DNA from: CAZTPC01 sp964615565
Lineage (GTDB): Bacteria > Patescibacteriota > Saccharimonadia > Saccharimonadales > AWTP1-31
Length of the DNA stretch: 17,693 nt
Assembly (NCBI GenBank): GCA_964615565.1
Contig: CAZTPC010000019.1
Span: 1-17,693, forward strand
Direction: 5' to 3'
The notes beneath the pieces were generated by a model. The model worked only from the letters and a program-made list of their open reading frames with translations, searched no databases and was not told where the DNA came from. A program made the position numbers and the translations under genes. Shown here piece by piece: positions 1 through 7,159 of the stretch. Position 1 is the first letter of the stretch, and every line of letters begins with the position of its first letter.

Positions 1-148
1 GGACGATTCGGATATAATGCTTCCTCATCTTACCTGCGACATGAGCTATAATTTTGTGGCCGTTTTCAAGTTCGACACGAAATTGAGTACCCGGTAGAGT
101 CTCTACTATAGTGCCCGTTAATTCGATTACTTCCTTGTTGACTGCCAT
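1..148 (-). CDS. infA: Translation initiation factor IF-1, 5' part (cut by window edge)
   Basis: The first 49 residues are present. They begin MAVNKEVIELTGTIVETLPG, followed by FRVELENGHKIIAHVAGKMRKHYIRI, which matches the S1-like OB fold of IF-1 (about 72 aa in full). IF-1 sits in the 30S A site with IF-2 and IF-3 during initiation. The ATG lies 9 nt after the stop of the upstream membrane-protein gene, so the two are probably co-transcribed. There is no clear Shine-Dalgarno in the short spacer. In many bacteria infA follows secY-adk-map in the spc region; here secY lies about 1.8 kb upstream on the same strand, separated from infA by unrelated genes, and adk and map are not seen. Confidence 0.95.
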   Translation of the reverse strand, partial: MAVNKEVIELTGTIVETLPGTQFRVELENGHKIIAHVAGKMRKHYIRIV

Positions 149-157
149 AAATAATAA

Positions 158-697
158 CTAAGAGCTTAGTATATCAGATATGACGTCTGCTTGTAAAGTG
201 TTATCGGTACTTGGATCAACTTGTTCTGGTGCAGGTTGAGCAAATGATGTAATGATGCCAAGTCCTACGCCTGCAAAACCGTATGCCAGATCGCTAAAGT
301 CATTTTTTCTGGCGGTACCGATAAAGCCAAGAATAGGCACGTCAGGCCGAAGCTCAGATGATATATCAACAGCAAGAATAGCTATCCCTGCTAATACTGC
401 GACGGAACGTTTTAGTAATGGCCCAGGTTCTCGGTGCAAGATTTTGGCCATGATACGGTTGGCATAATCCGCACATCCAAACACTCCAGCATAAGAGAAC
501 CCGAAGTTTGTCGCGTGATCAAACCAGTCTAGTGCCTCAACACTTGTAAGATTTCTAATACCAAGCGGTCGATATTCATGATCGACGAATGCTGCCAAGC
601 CAGTAACCATCCCCAACATCCCGACTGACTCGGCAGCTGCAAACTTGCGACTCTTTTTTTGTCTTTCCGGTATGAACTCAGACATGATACCCAACAT
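158..697 (-). CDS. Integral membrane protein, possibly VanZ-like
   Basis: Up to 179 aa. Two starts are possible: ATG at 697 (begins MLGIM) or ATG at 685 (begins MSEFIPERQKK). A polar, basic N-terminus is followed by about four hydrophobic segments, at roughly residues 25-40, 66-80, 97-113 and 138-153. Residues near the last segment (NDFSDLAYGFAGVGLG) recall the acidic D-x-x-D-L-x-N-x-x-G motif before the final helix of VanZ-like proteins, and ELRP precedes it as a charged loop. This resemblance is by eye only, and the function is unknown. A good extended -10 promoter lies just upstream. The stop is 9 nt before infA, so this gene probably leads an infA transcript. Confidence 0.7.
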   Translation of the reverse strand: MLGIMSEFIPERQKKSRKFAAAESVGMLGMVTGLAAFVDHEYRPLGIRNLTSVEALDWFDHATNFGFSYAGVFGCADYANRIMAKILHREPGPLLKRSVAVLAGIAILAVDISSELRPDVPILGFIGTARKNDFSDLAYGFAGVGLGIITSFAQPAPEQVDPSTDNTLQADVISDILSS

Positions 698-720
698 TGA
701 CTAAAGTAAACATTTGTAGT

Positions 721-729
721 ATTATAACA
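721..729 (-). promoter_or_regulatory. Extended -10 promoter for the membrane-protein/infA unit
   Basis: On the minus strand the sequence reads TGTTATAAT, a perfect -10 hexamer with the TGn extension. The -35 region is weak (TTACAT about 18 nt upstream). The expected start of transcription lies about 15 nt before the ATG at 697. The rest of the gap, up to 892, shows no gene and no clear promoter for the plus-strand gene that starts at 893. Confidence 0.6.
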
Positions 730-892
730 CAGACGTATAACGTCATGTAATGATCCGTATATCTGTATTTGGTCGCTTGGATACACGGGGAGCAAGTAGC
801 GAAACCGGGACAAATCTCTTATCCCATCTTCATTAATTTATCTGCAATGCCGGAAGGTATTGTGAGTGCTTTTGATAAGCATAGGAGTTTAG

Positions 893-1918
893 ATGAGAAA
901 TATTAATAAACTTCCTGCAGTGGTCGCCATTGCAGGCACAGGTCTAGCCAGTCTGTTATTTCCAGCGCATGCTGGCGCCCAAGAGGCTAGTGTTGGCCAG
1001 GCAGCAACGCCTACAAGTTATATTCTTGGTGTTGATGCATCCGGTCAGCCAGATGTATCAGGAGCACCAAATGGTTATGATCTAGACAATCCACTACGTT
1101 TCCACCAAGGTGGATATGTAGAAGTGACATCAGAATGCGATACGCAGACTGGTGAAGGGTCTTCTGAGCTAAAGCTAACAACTGTAGCTCGCAAAGGCGA
1201 AGAACATGCAACGGTGACCTGGGGTATGCAACAGGGACGTAAAGAATTCTTTCGTCAAGAACTAGGCGGCGGTAAAACCGTAGTTATCCCTGGTGTCCCA
1301 AACGGTGTTATTGACATCGCTTGGTATGAAGAAATGGATGTCGAAGGTGCTGATGTAGACGGCATGACCGTCTTTGATGCAGTTCAGACGCTTGAAGGCC
1401 TGGTTGACGATGGAACAATCAGCAACAACACAGAAGACGACTTTCGATCTTACAAGGCCGAAGTTGTAGTGCCCGACTGTGAAGTAGAAGAACCCGAAAC
1501 TACCACCACGACTTCAACTACTACGTCCACTACCACTACGACGGCACCTGTAACGACTACTACGAGTACAACAGTTCCTGAGACTACCACTACAGTAGTT
1601 TCGGAAGCCACAACCACCTCTACTACAACCTCTGAGGTGCCGGACACTACAACAACTACAATCGTGGAGAGCTCGCTCATTCCGCCGTTGTGTGTTGCAA
1701 AACGTGTAACCGGTGAAGTTGTTGAGGTTGACTGCGGTGAGCCAATTGCAGACAGCGGCGAAGCGCAACTTGCGGCTACTGGCGGCAATACTGATACAGA
1801 GAGGAGCATCGCATTTGGCTTAATTGGGCTTGGTGCGGTTTTGGTTCTAGGCACTGAGGCACGCAAGCGCCTTGAGCGAATCTATGCTAAACCTGTGCTA
1901 GTTCGAGTAGAAGAGTAA
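893..1918 (+). CDS. Secreted threonine-rich surface protein with C-terminal LAATG sortase-like signal
   Basis: 341 aa. The N-terminus (residues 1-27) is a signal peptide: basic start, hydrophobic core, and an AHA-GA cleavage site. Residues 30-200 form an acidic extracellular domain that I do not recognise. Residues about 203-256 are a low-complexity Thr/Ser/Val linker, likely an extended stalk. Four cysteines (82, 196, 267, 281) could form two disulfides. The C-terminus has LAATG at 293-297, a hydrophobic helix at about 305-321, then a basic stretch EARKRLER. That is the layout of a sortase substrate, and LAxTG is the motif known for class E sortases of actinobacteria. The cytoplasmic tail of about 20 residues is longer than usual, so it could instead be a plain membrane anchor. 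AGGAG lies 6 nt before the ATG. No sortase gene is in the window. Confidence 0.85.
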   Translation: MRNINKLPAVVAIAGTGLASLLFPAHAGAQEASVGQAATPTSYILGVDASGQPDVSGAPNGYDLDNPLRFHQGGYVEVTSECDTQTGEGSSELKLTTVARKGEEHATVTWGMQQGRKEFFRQELGGGKTVVIPGVPNGVIDIAWYEEMDVEGADVDGMTVFDAVQTLEGLVDDGTISNNTEDDFRSYKAEVVVPDCEVEEPETTTTTSTTTSTTTTTAPVTTTTSTTVPETTTTVVSEATTTSTTTSEVPDTTTTTIVESSLIPPLCVAKRVTGEVVEVDCGEPIADSGEAQLAATGGNTDTERSIAFGLIGLGAVLVLGTEARKRLERIYAKPVLVRVEE

Positions 1919-1932
1919 TAACCATCTCTACC

Positions 1933-1962
1933 AAAAAAACCACCTTTCGGGGTGGTTTTTTT
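1933..1962. terminator. Bidirectional terminator between the surface protein gene and secY
   Basis: A perfect 12-bp stem (AAAAAAACCACC with GGTGGTTTTTTT) closes a TTTCGG loop. The run of Ts works in both directions, so it serves the plus-strand surface gene and the minus-strand secY. The secY stop codon (1961-1963) overlaps the stem. Confidence 0.9.
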
Positions 1963-3466
1963 ATTTGTCTTTGCGCTTGAATTTGGGTAGTCGCGGCACA
2001 TACCGTAGTCGACGAGCTCCGTTAGCTGCGTCGAACGGTTCACTGACATCGTAGAAGAACTCCGGGGCTTCGTACTGGTCGTACGTGGCCATAAGAGCTC
2101 GTGATTCAATTTGGCGAAGTGTTTCCAGCGCAACAGATACAAGGATAAGGATACTTGTTCCGCCGAGGCTGATATTACTGCTGAGGTATTTTTGTCCAAT
2201 AATTGGCATGAGTGCAAGTAACCCTAGGGCGATAGCTCCAAAGAGTGTTAGGCGATTAACTACTTTGCTGAGATACTTTTCTGTCTGATTACCAGCACGG
2301 ACACCATCGATAAAGCCACCTTGCTTGTGGAGGTTCTCGGCAATTTCTTTCGAGTTGAAAGTAATGTTGGTATAGAAGAAGGTGAACATGAAGACAAGCA
2401 GGAAGTATACGAGGGGGTAGACGTATGGTGTGAAGCCGGGTTGTTGGAAGGTTGTGGCTGACGGTGTCTGGAACAGGCTCACAAGCTGTGTGCCAAGCCC
2501 CTGTAATCTTGCGCTTTGTGATCCGGTCATGAGTTGTCCGGCAAAAGCAGGAACGCTTAGGAAGGCTACGGCAAAGATAATCGGTACAACACCAGCTGTA
2601 ATCAACTTGATTGGCAGGACGGTTGTTACTCCACCGTATGCACGGTTGCCCTGTACGCGCTTAGCATAGTTGATGGTTATCTTTCTTGAAGCTTCGTTAA
2701 GTTTGACGATCAGAAGCGTAACTATAGTGATGACCACTAAGATAAGTACCGAGTAGAGGAGCCCCTTCTCGTCGATAGGTAGTTGTTTGCCGAATACCTG
2801 CCACTTGGCGTCTTGCTGTACTACACTTCCAATTAAGGTAGCGATAGTCTTTGGGAGACTGCTAACAATACCGATAGTAATGATCAGTGAGATGCCATTA
2901 CCTACGTTCTGTTCGGTAATAAGTTCGCCAAGCCACATCAGAATCATTGACCCACCTGTTAATGCGGTGATCATAAGAACCCACTGCGCCATCGATGTGT
3001 TCGCTGTTATATCTCCAAGGCCACCGATACTCGAGGCAGTTTGCCTAACAAGATAAATTGCACCTATAGATTGAATAATGGCAAGCGGTAGAGTTAGAAG
3101 TCGGGTGTACTGGTTGATCTTCTTGCGACCGTACTCACCCTCGTTATTGAGGTTTTCGAGGCTTGGGATCGCCTTGGTAAGAAGTTGCAGAATAATAGAT
3201 GCATTAATGTATGGACCCATACCAACAAGCATGATTGACAGGTTAGCTAGTGCGCCACCCGATAAGACATTGATAAAGCCAAAGACTTGTGGGGAGTTCT
3301 GTGAGGTAAAGACGTTTTCAAGAATTTGCTTGAGAGTTTTTGGGTCGCTCAGTGGGAGTGGAATGTGTGCAAAGATACGGAATACTAAAAGCATGCCAAG
3401 AACAGCAAGAATGCGCTTGCGCATATCAGCACTTTTTAGGGAACCCCAGATTGTTTTCCAGCTCAT
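1961..3466 (-). CDS. secY: Preprotein translocase subunit SecY
   Basis: 501 aa, somewhat longer than the 430-445 aa usual for SecY, with a longer periplasmic loop and tail. It forms the protein-conducting channel with SecE and SecG in the inner membrane. Visible hallmarks are the plug/TM2 region (FINVLSGGALANLSIMLVGM, residues 64-83), the cytoplasmic GEYGRKKINQYTR loop (about 110-122), GELITEQNVGNGIS (180-193), the YAKRVQG loop, and GGTSILILVSVALETLRQIESR near the end. About ten hydrophobic helices are present. secY usually follows rplO directly. Here a 2-kb block of plus-strand genes lies between them, and secY has its own extended -10 promoter. Confidence 0.97.
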   Translation of the reverse strand: MSWKTIWGSLKSADMRKRILAVLGMLLVFRIFAHIPLPLSDPKTLKQILENVFTSQNSPQVFGFINVLSGGALANLSIMLVGMGPYINASIILQLLTKAIPSLENLNNEGEYGRKKINQYTRLLTLPLAIIQSIGAIYLVRQTASSIGGLGDITANTSMAQWVLMITALTGGSMILMWLGELITEQNVGNGISLIITIGIVSSLPKTIATLIGSVVQQDAKWQVFGKQLPIDEKGLLYSVLILVVITIVTLLIVKLNEASRKITINYAKRVQGNRAYGGVTTVLPIKLITAGVVPIIFAVAFLSVPAFAGQLMTGSQSARLQGLGTQLVSLFQTPSATTFQQPGFTPYVYPLVYFLLVFMFTFFYTNITFNSKEIAENLHKQGGFIDGVRAGNQTEKYLSKVVNRLTLFGAIALGLLALMPIIGQKYLSSNISLGGTSILILVSVALETLRQIESRALMATYDQYEAPEFFYDVSEPFDAANGARRLRYVPRLPKFKRKDK

Positions 3467-3477
3467 AAGTTACAATT

Positions 3478-3486
3478 AGTATATCA
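3478..3486 (-). promoter_or_regulatory. secY: Extended -10 promoter for secY
   Basis: The minus strand reads TGATATACT (TGn plus a 5/6 -10 match), ending 11 nt before the secY ATG. Transcription would start only about 4 nt upstream of the ATG, and no Shine-Dalgarno is present, so the message is probably close to leaderless. The divergent MFS gene starts at 3520, so the 53-nt gap must hold both promoters. On the plus strand a TATACA at about 3499 is only a weak candidate. Confidence 0.5.
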
Positions 3487-3519
3487 GAACACTTCCCTAT
3501 ACAGAACAGGTTATAGTAA

Positions 3520-4692
3520 ATGAAACTACATAAAAACATATATGTATGGCATGTGACGAGTCTCTTTTCGCAGACAGCCTTCACTTTACCTATCTGGTAT
3601 TTGTTCGGGACCCAGTTCCTTGGCCTATCTTCATACAAGTCATTTTTACTGAGTGTTGCTACCTACGGCATAAGTGCATTCTTTGAGATCCCAACTGGTT
3701 CGTGGGCCGATAAATACGGAAGAGTTAAGATCTTTCGTTTAGGTTTACTACTCTACCTAGCCTCGATGCTTAGCTATCTGCTGACCAAGAATTTCTATAT
3801 TTTGTTGGCATTTCAGGTGGTTGGTGCGTTTGGGATAGCCATGAGGTCGGGTACCATTGAAGCATTAGTGCATGACACACTGCATATAACTAAGATGCAA
3901 GATAACTACTCGACATACTTCGGTCATAATATGGCAGCTCAATATCTGAGTAGAGTCGTCACTGTTACGAGCGGTGCTTGGCTGTATACTGTTAATCCCC
4001 GATTGCCGTTTGTGCTGATGAGTGTCTTTATCTTCGCTTGCCTGGTCAGTAGCTCATTCTACGAAGAAGTTAGGGTAGACACGCCTTCTGAGCTAACGAG
4101 CTACAACCATATAAAAGAAACGCTCAGACTCATTTTGGACCAGAAGTTTCTACTGACGGTTATTGGAGTGAGCCTGGTGTATCGCCTTGTCGCCGAGTCA
4201 TTGTTTTCTCTTTATCAGCCATACTTCAAGAGTGTTGGCCTGAGTGCTGCGAGCTTCGGATTACTCTATGCACTTATCTCTGTATGTTCGGGGTTAGGGT
4301 CACTCGTATCGGGCAGACTTATAAAACGATATAAAACTTCGACCATTTTAGCTTCCTTTTTCGTCGCCTTATTTGTAAGTCTGCTACTCGCCAAACTTAA
4401 CTCAGTATGGCTTGTTGCTTTGGTTGTTGTCCCTTCAGGACTCATCTTTGGCATACCTAATAATGTAGTTAATAGTTTGACTCAAAAGACTATCCGTTCA
4501 AGGTATCAGTCAACCGCATTGTCGGTGACTTCTGTTGCTGAGACAGGCATGTTCTTTATCGCGGTTAACGCTACAGGTGCTCTGCTCGATCATGTTGGTT
4601 TGCGCATAATTACCAATGGTCTGATGGCGGTCTGTTTAATTGGCTTCTCGTTGTCGATGATGAGCCGCCAGAACTACAAGACTATTGAATAG
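3520..4692 (+). CDS. Major facilitator superfamily transporter
   Basis: 390 aa with about 12 predicted transmembrane helices. MFS motif A is clear between helices 2 and 3 (GSWADKYGRVK, residues 60-70, with the conserved Asp64 and Arg68). The half-repeat after the central loop (GRLIKRYKTS) is a degenerate copy of it. The central loop at about residues 185-205 is hydrophilic. The substrate cannot be told from sequence; the general form fits drug/metabolite efflux or sugar-type MFS members. It is divergent from secY and is followed by the metallopeptidase gene on the same strand, which has its own promoter. Confidence 0.9.
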   Translation: MKLHKNIYVWHVTSLFSQTAFTLPIWYLFGTQFLGLSSYKSFLLSVATYGISAFFEIPTGSWADKYGRVKIFRLGLLLYLASMLSYLLTKNFYILLAFQVVGAFGIAMRSGTIEALVHDTLHITKMQDNYSTYFGHNMAAQYLSRVVTVTSGAWLYTVNPRLPFVLMSVFIFACLVSSSFYEEVRVDTPSELTSYNHIKETLRLILDQKFLLTVIGVSLVYRLVAESLFSLYQPYFKSVGLSAASFGLLYALISVCSGLGSLVSGRLIKRYKTSTILASFFVALFVSLLLAKLNSVWLVALVVVPSGLIFGIPNNVVNSLTQKTIRSRYQSTALSVTSVAETGMFFIAVNATGALLDHVGLRIITNGLMAVCLIGFSLSMMSRQNYKTIE

Positions 4693-4713
4693 ATACTGCT
4701 AAAGTGGTATAAT
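4685..4713 (+). promoter_or_regulatory. Promoter for the metallopeptidase-like gene
   Basis: TTGAAT, a 17-nt spacer, then TATAAT, with TGG immediately before the -10 box (TGGTATAAT). The -35 overlaps the last codons of the MFS gene. Only 10 nt separate the -10 box from the ATG at 4724 and there is no Shine-Dalgarno, so the transcript should be nearly leaderless (about 3-5 nt). Confidence 0.75.
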
Positions 4714-4723
4714 ATGCTTTCTA

Positions 4724-5515
4724 ATGGCAATTGAAGTACCAAAGGTCTTTAAAGACCCAGAACTACGTGAATTCACCTCTGGCGTATCTGTGCGCCCTGA
4801 AGTGATAGCCCGCTTAATGGCTGCAGGTGGGGTTGAGCTTGATGAGATTCCAGAACATACCTTATACTTCTCTGCTGGTCGTGGACAAGAAGATGTTTCC
4901 GGTAAAGAGATCCATTATGGGAAGTATTCACCCAGCACATTGACGACGACAGTATTTATGGGCTCTCACTACGATGGCTTTCTGTTTTATTATCAACACT
5001 GGCTAAATAAGACTGGTGTTTGGCCACCAACGGCGCCATTCACTCGGAGAGTACGTACCTTATCTGAGAACGAGGTGAACTCGACGCTCTTTCATGAAAC
5101 AAAGCACGCGATTGACTTCAATCAGATGGGGATTGATAACTATTTGCGAGAAGAAGCAGTTCATAGGGTGAGCGCTACAACTCGCCGAGGATGTCGCCAG
5201 CTCGCTGGACTGTATGCTGCAGTAGGAGTAGAAGGACTAGGACTCTATGGGCTTGCCGAAGCTTCGGTACATAATGAAACGGCATCCCCGTTGTGGTACA
5301 TTCTTGCCGGAGGTGCTGCAGTATATGGCCTTCAATCTGTCGTGAGGACAGCGAGGAACAGAAGTAATCATCAGCATCAAGATTATCTGACCATTCCTGG
5401 TGAGGTTCGTGCATCAGAGTATGAGGCCGAGCAGTTAGCCTTAATTACCAACCCAAGCCAGTTACCTGTCCGGGTAAAGTTTAAGACACCTACAAGAGAA
5501 CAGCTCGCAGCATAA
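4724..5515 (+). CDS. Putative membrane-associated zinc metallopeptidase (HExxH)
   Basis: 263 aa, family not recognised. Residues 120-132 read STLFHETKHAIDF, an HExxH motif (124-128) in the usual setting of small and hydrophobic residues before the first His. About 100 residues later comes PGEVRASEYEAEQLA (225-239), which resembles the glutamate-bearing helix that supplies the third zinc ligand in gluzincin-type peptidases (candidates E227, E232, E234 or E236). Between them lie two hydrophobic stretches, about 160-178 and 187-206, that could be a membrane hairpin. There is no signal peptide. Protease activity is inferred from the motif alone. It follows the MFS gene and converges on the end of the ribosomal run. 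Confidence 0.65.
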   Translation: MAIEVPKVFKDPELREFTSGVSVRPEVIARLMAAGGVELDEIPEHTLYFSAGRGQEDVSGKEIHYGKYSPSTLTTTVFMGSHYDGFLFYYQHWLNKTGVWPPTAPFTRRVRTLSENEVNSTLFHETKHAIDFNQMGIDNYLREEAVHRVSATTRRGCRQLAGLYAAVGVEGLGLYGLAEASVHNETASPLWYILAGGAAVYGLQSVVRTARNRSNHQHQDYLTIPGEVRASEYEAEQLALITNPSQLPVRVKFKTPTREQLAA

Positions 5516-5535
5516 AAAGACCACCGCGAGGGTGG
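5514..5535 (-). terminator. Terminator ending the ribosomal-protein run
   Basis: On the minus strand a CCACC/GGTGG stem with a 5-nt loop is followed by TCTTTTT. It lies downstream of the deoxyribosyltransferase-like gene and touches the stop codon of the convergent plus-strand gene. The stem is short (5 bp). For the plus strand the T-rich tract is displaced (TTTATTTTT about 8 nt later), so it is weaker in that direction. Confidence 0.6.
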
Positions 5536-5561
5536 CTAATGGTTTATTTTTGTCAGAAGAA

Positions 5562-5975
5562 CTACGCTAGTGGGTCGGAGTTCATTGGCAGGATGGCTTC
5601 TGTTGCTTGGCCTGCTAGGATGATAGCTTGGTTGAAATATTCAAGTTTGTGCTCTGGTAAATGAGCGATGACTACCCTTTTACCTTTGGTGATAGCCATG
5701 CCAATTTCGGTCTGGATACCGGCTGAGATGGTATCGTTCACAAAGGCTATGAATGCGTCAGATGTATCTATCTCACCTTCGTCTAAACGAAAAGCACTGG
5801 CTGGGTCGAGATCGTTGATCTTGTAGTTGTCTGCGCGTAATGCGGAGAAAACTTCATGACCATAACTTTCTAATGAAGTTAGGATCTCTTCCAGCCAGGC
5901 TTTGTATTCGGGGAATACTTCCCCAGTTTCGTAGTTAACCTGCTTTGAATATGGAGCAGCTACGAATAGTCGCAT
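5562..5975 (-). CDS. Nucleoside 2-deoxyribosyltransferase-like protein
   Basis: 137 aa. It begins RLFVAAPYS, a first beta strand and nucleotide-binding turn typical of the nucleoside 2-deoxyribosyltransferase fold. It continues with a conserved Asp region (EIDTSDAFIAFVND, D73) and then GIQTEIGMAITKGKRVV, where E90 matches the position of the catalytic glutamate in that family (G-x-x-x-E-x-G-x-A). The length is within the family range (about 130-160 aa). Members cleave or exchange the base of deoxynucleosides or nucleotides; related proteins are hydrolases or sensors, so the exact reaction is open. It starts 3 nt after the rplO stop, so it is expressed as the last gene of the ribosomal run. 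Confidence 0.75.
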   Translation of the reverse strand: MRLFVAAPYSKQVNYETGEVFPEYKAWLEEILTSLESYGHEVFSALRADNYKINDLDPASAFRLDEGEIDTSDAFIAFVNDTISAGIQTEIGMAITKGKRVVIAHLPEHKLEYFNQAIILAGQATEAILPMNSDPLA

Positions 5976-5978
5976 GGA

Positions 5979-6461
5979 CTATTTTTCAGCTTTCTTGTCA
6001 GCTTTTTTTGAGACTTTAGGTCGTTTGACCTGCTCTACTTGCTTGAATGAGCCACCAGCTTTTTCGATTGCAGCGATAGCAGTAGCACTTGCAGCTTGTA
6101 GGCTGACAGTGTGCTTCTTGCTAACTTCGCCCTTAACAACGAGCTTAACTCTAGTGTATGGGTGTGCAATGATGCCAGCTTCTGCGAGTGCAGCATTGTC
6201 TACATTGGCACCTAGTTGGTCTAGATCACCAGTGTAAACGGTTTCTGCAGGAACGCGGTGTGATGTAAACCCACGCAGCTTTGGAAAGCGTTGCATGATT
6301 GGGTTCTGTCCACCTTCGAAACCTGGGCGTTGGCTAAAACCAGTACGAGATTTCTGACCTTTTGTACCACGACCAGCGGTTTTACCCTGACCGGCTGAGA
6401 TACCACGACCAACTCGTTTTGGTGACTTCTTTGAAGCTACTTGTAATTCGTTGTAACTCAT
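5979..6461 (-). CDS. rplO: 50S ribosomal protein L15
   Basis: 160 aa (about 145 is usual). The basic N-terminal glycine-rich segment GRGISAGQGKTAGRGTKGQKSR and GFEGGQNPIMQRFPKLRGF are diagnostic for L15, a late-assembling 23S-binding protein. The last 15 or so residues are a Lys/Ala tail (KVSKKADKKAEK). The start codon shares one base with the rpsE stop (TAATG). In most bacteria rpmD (L30) lies between rpsE and rplO; there is no room for it here. Confidence 0.97.
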   Translation of the reverse strand: MSYNELQVASKKSPKRVGRGISAGQGKTAGRGTKGQKSRTGFSQRPGFEGGQNPIMQRFPKLRGFTSHRVPAETVYTGDLDQLGANVDNAALAEAGIIAHPYTRVKLVVKGEVSKKHTVSLQAASATAIAAIEKAGGSFKQVEQVKRPKVSKKADKKAEK

Positions 6462-7159
6462 TATTTAGTCTCCTTCTTTTCGGCCTTTTCTACTGCTTCG
6501 GTAGCTTTCTTGCTAGTCTTTCGAGCGTTAGATTTTGCTACTGCAGAAGTGGTTACCCAGTTCTTAGCAGGCTCCATGCTCTTTAGGGCATCGAGTGTTG
6601 CATACGCAGTGTTAGTCTTGTTGGTCGAGCCAAGTGACTTGGACAATGCGTTCTTAACACCAGCAACTTCTAGCACAGTTCGGACTACACCACCTGCGAT
6701 AAGACCAGTACCTGGGCTAGCTGGCTTGATAAGGATGTTTGCACCAGCAACTTTAGCAGTGCTTTCGTGTGGAAGTGTACCTTTGTAAAGGTGAATTTCT
6801 ACCATGTTTTTCTTGGCGACTTCCATAGCTTTGGCTACAGCAGTTGTGACGTCGGCACCCTTGGCTGAGCCAATACCGACTTTGTTCTTGCGGTCACCAA
6901 CAACGGCTAGTGCGCGGAAACGGAAACGGCGTCCACCTTTAACTACACGTGCAACACGGTCGATATTGAGAACTCGCTCGTCGAAGAGTTTTTCTTCTGG
7001 AGTTTGCTCGCGTCCACGACGGTTGTCGCGGCCACCGCGCTGGTTGCGATCGTTGCCACCTGGGCGACCACCTTGGTGACGGCCTTGTTGTGGTGCTGGA
7101 CCTTGTGGACCATTGTTCGGAGCAGTTGGAGCTGATGCGGGAGTTGTGTTAGGTTCCAT
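6461..7159 (-). CDS. rpsE: 30S ribosomal protein S5 with long N-terminal extension
   Basis: 232 aa, well over the usual 165 or so. Residues 1-52 are a disordered Pro/Gly/Gln then Arg/Gly/Asn-rich extension. The core begins at about residue 53 (PEEKLFDERVLNIDRVARVVKGGRRFRF, the S5 dsRBD-like domain) and continues with GIGSAKGADVTTAV and GTGLIAGGVVRTVLEVAGV. S5 helps form the mRNA entry channel and guards decoding accuracy. The tail is Lys/Glu-rich and ends KKETK. The codons of that tail (AAGGAGACTAAA) form the Shine-Dalgarno for rplO, and the stop overlaps its ATG. Confidence 0.96.
   Translation of the reverse strand: MEPNTTPASAPTAPNNGPQGPAPQQGRHQGGRPGGNDRNQRGGRDNRRGREQTPEEKLFDERVLNIDRVARVVKGGRRFRFRALAVVGDRKNKVGIGSAKGADVTTAVAKAMEVAKKNMVEIHLYKGTLPHESTAKVAGANILIKPASPGTGLIAGGVVRTVLEVAGVKNALSKSLGSTNKTNTAYATLDALKSMEPAKNWVTTSAVAKSNARKTSKKATEAVEKAEKKETK

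Noticed and set aside
1501..1665. ACN-rich stretch as a DNA tandem repeat
   Set aside because: The codons vary freely (ACC, ACG, ACT, ACA) with interspersed Ser, Val and Pro, so selection seems to be on the protein. No exact repeat unit is seen.
1450..1866. Long open frames on the minus strand opposite the threonine-rich linker
   Set aside because: They arise from the repeated ACN codons of the plus-strand gene, which read as Val/Ser repeats on the other strand. There is no ribosome binding site and no family likeness.
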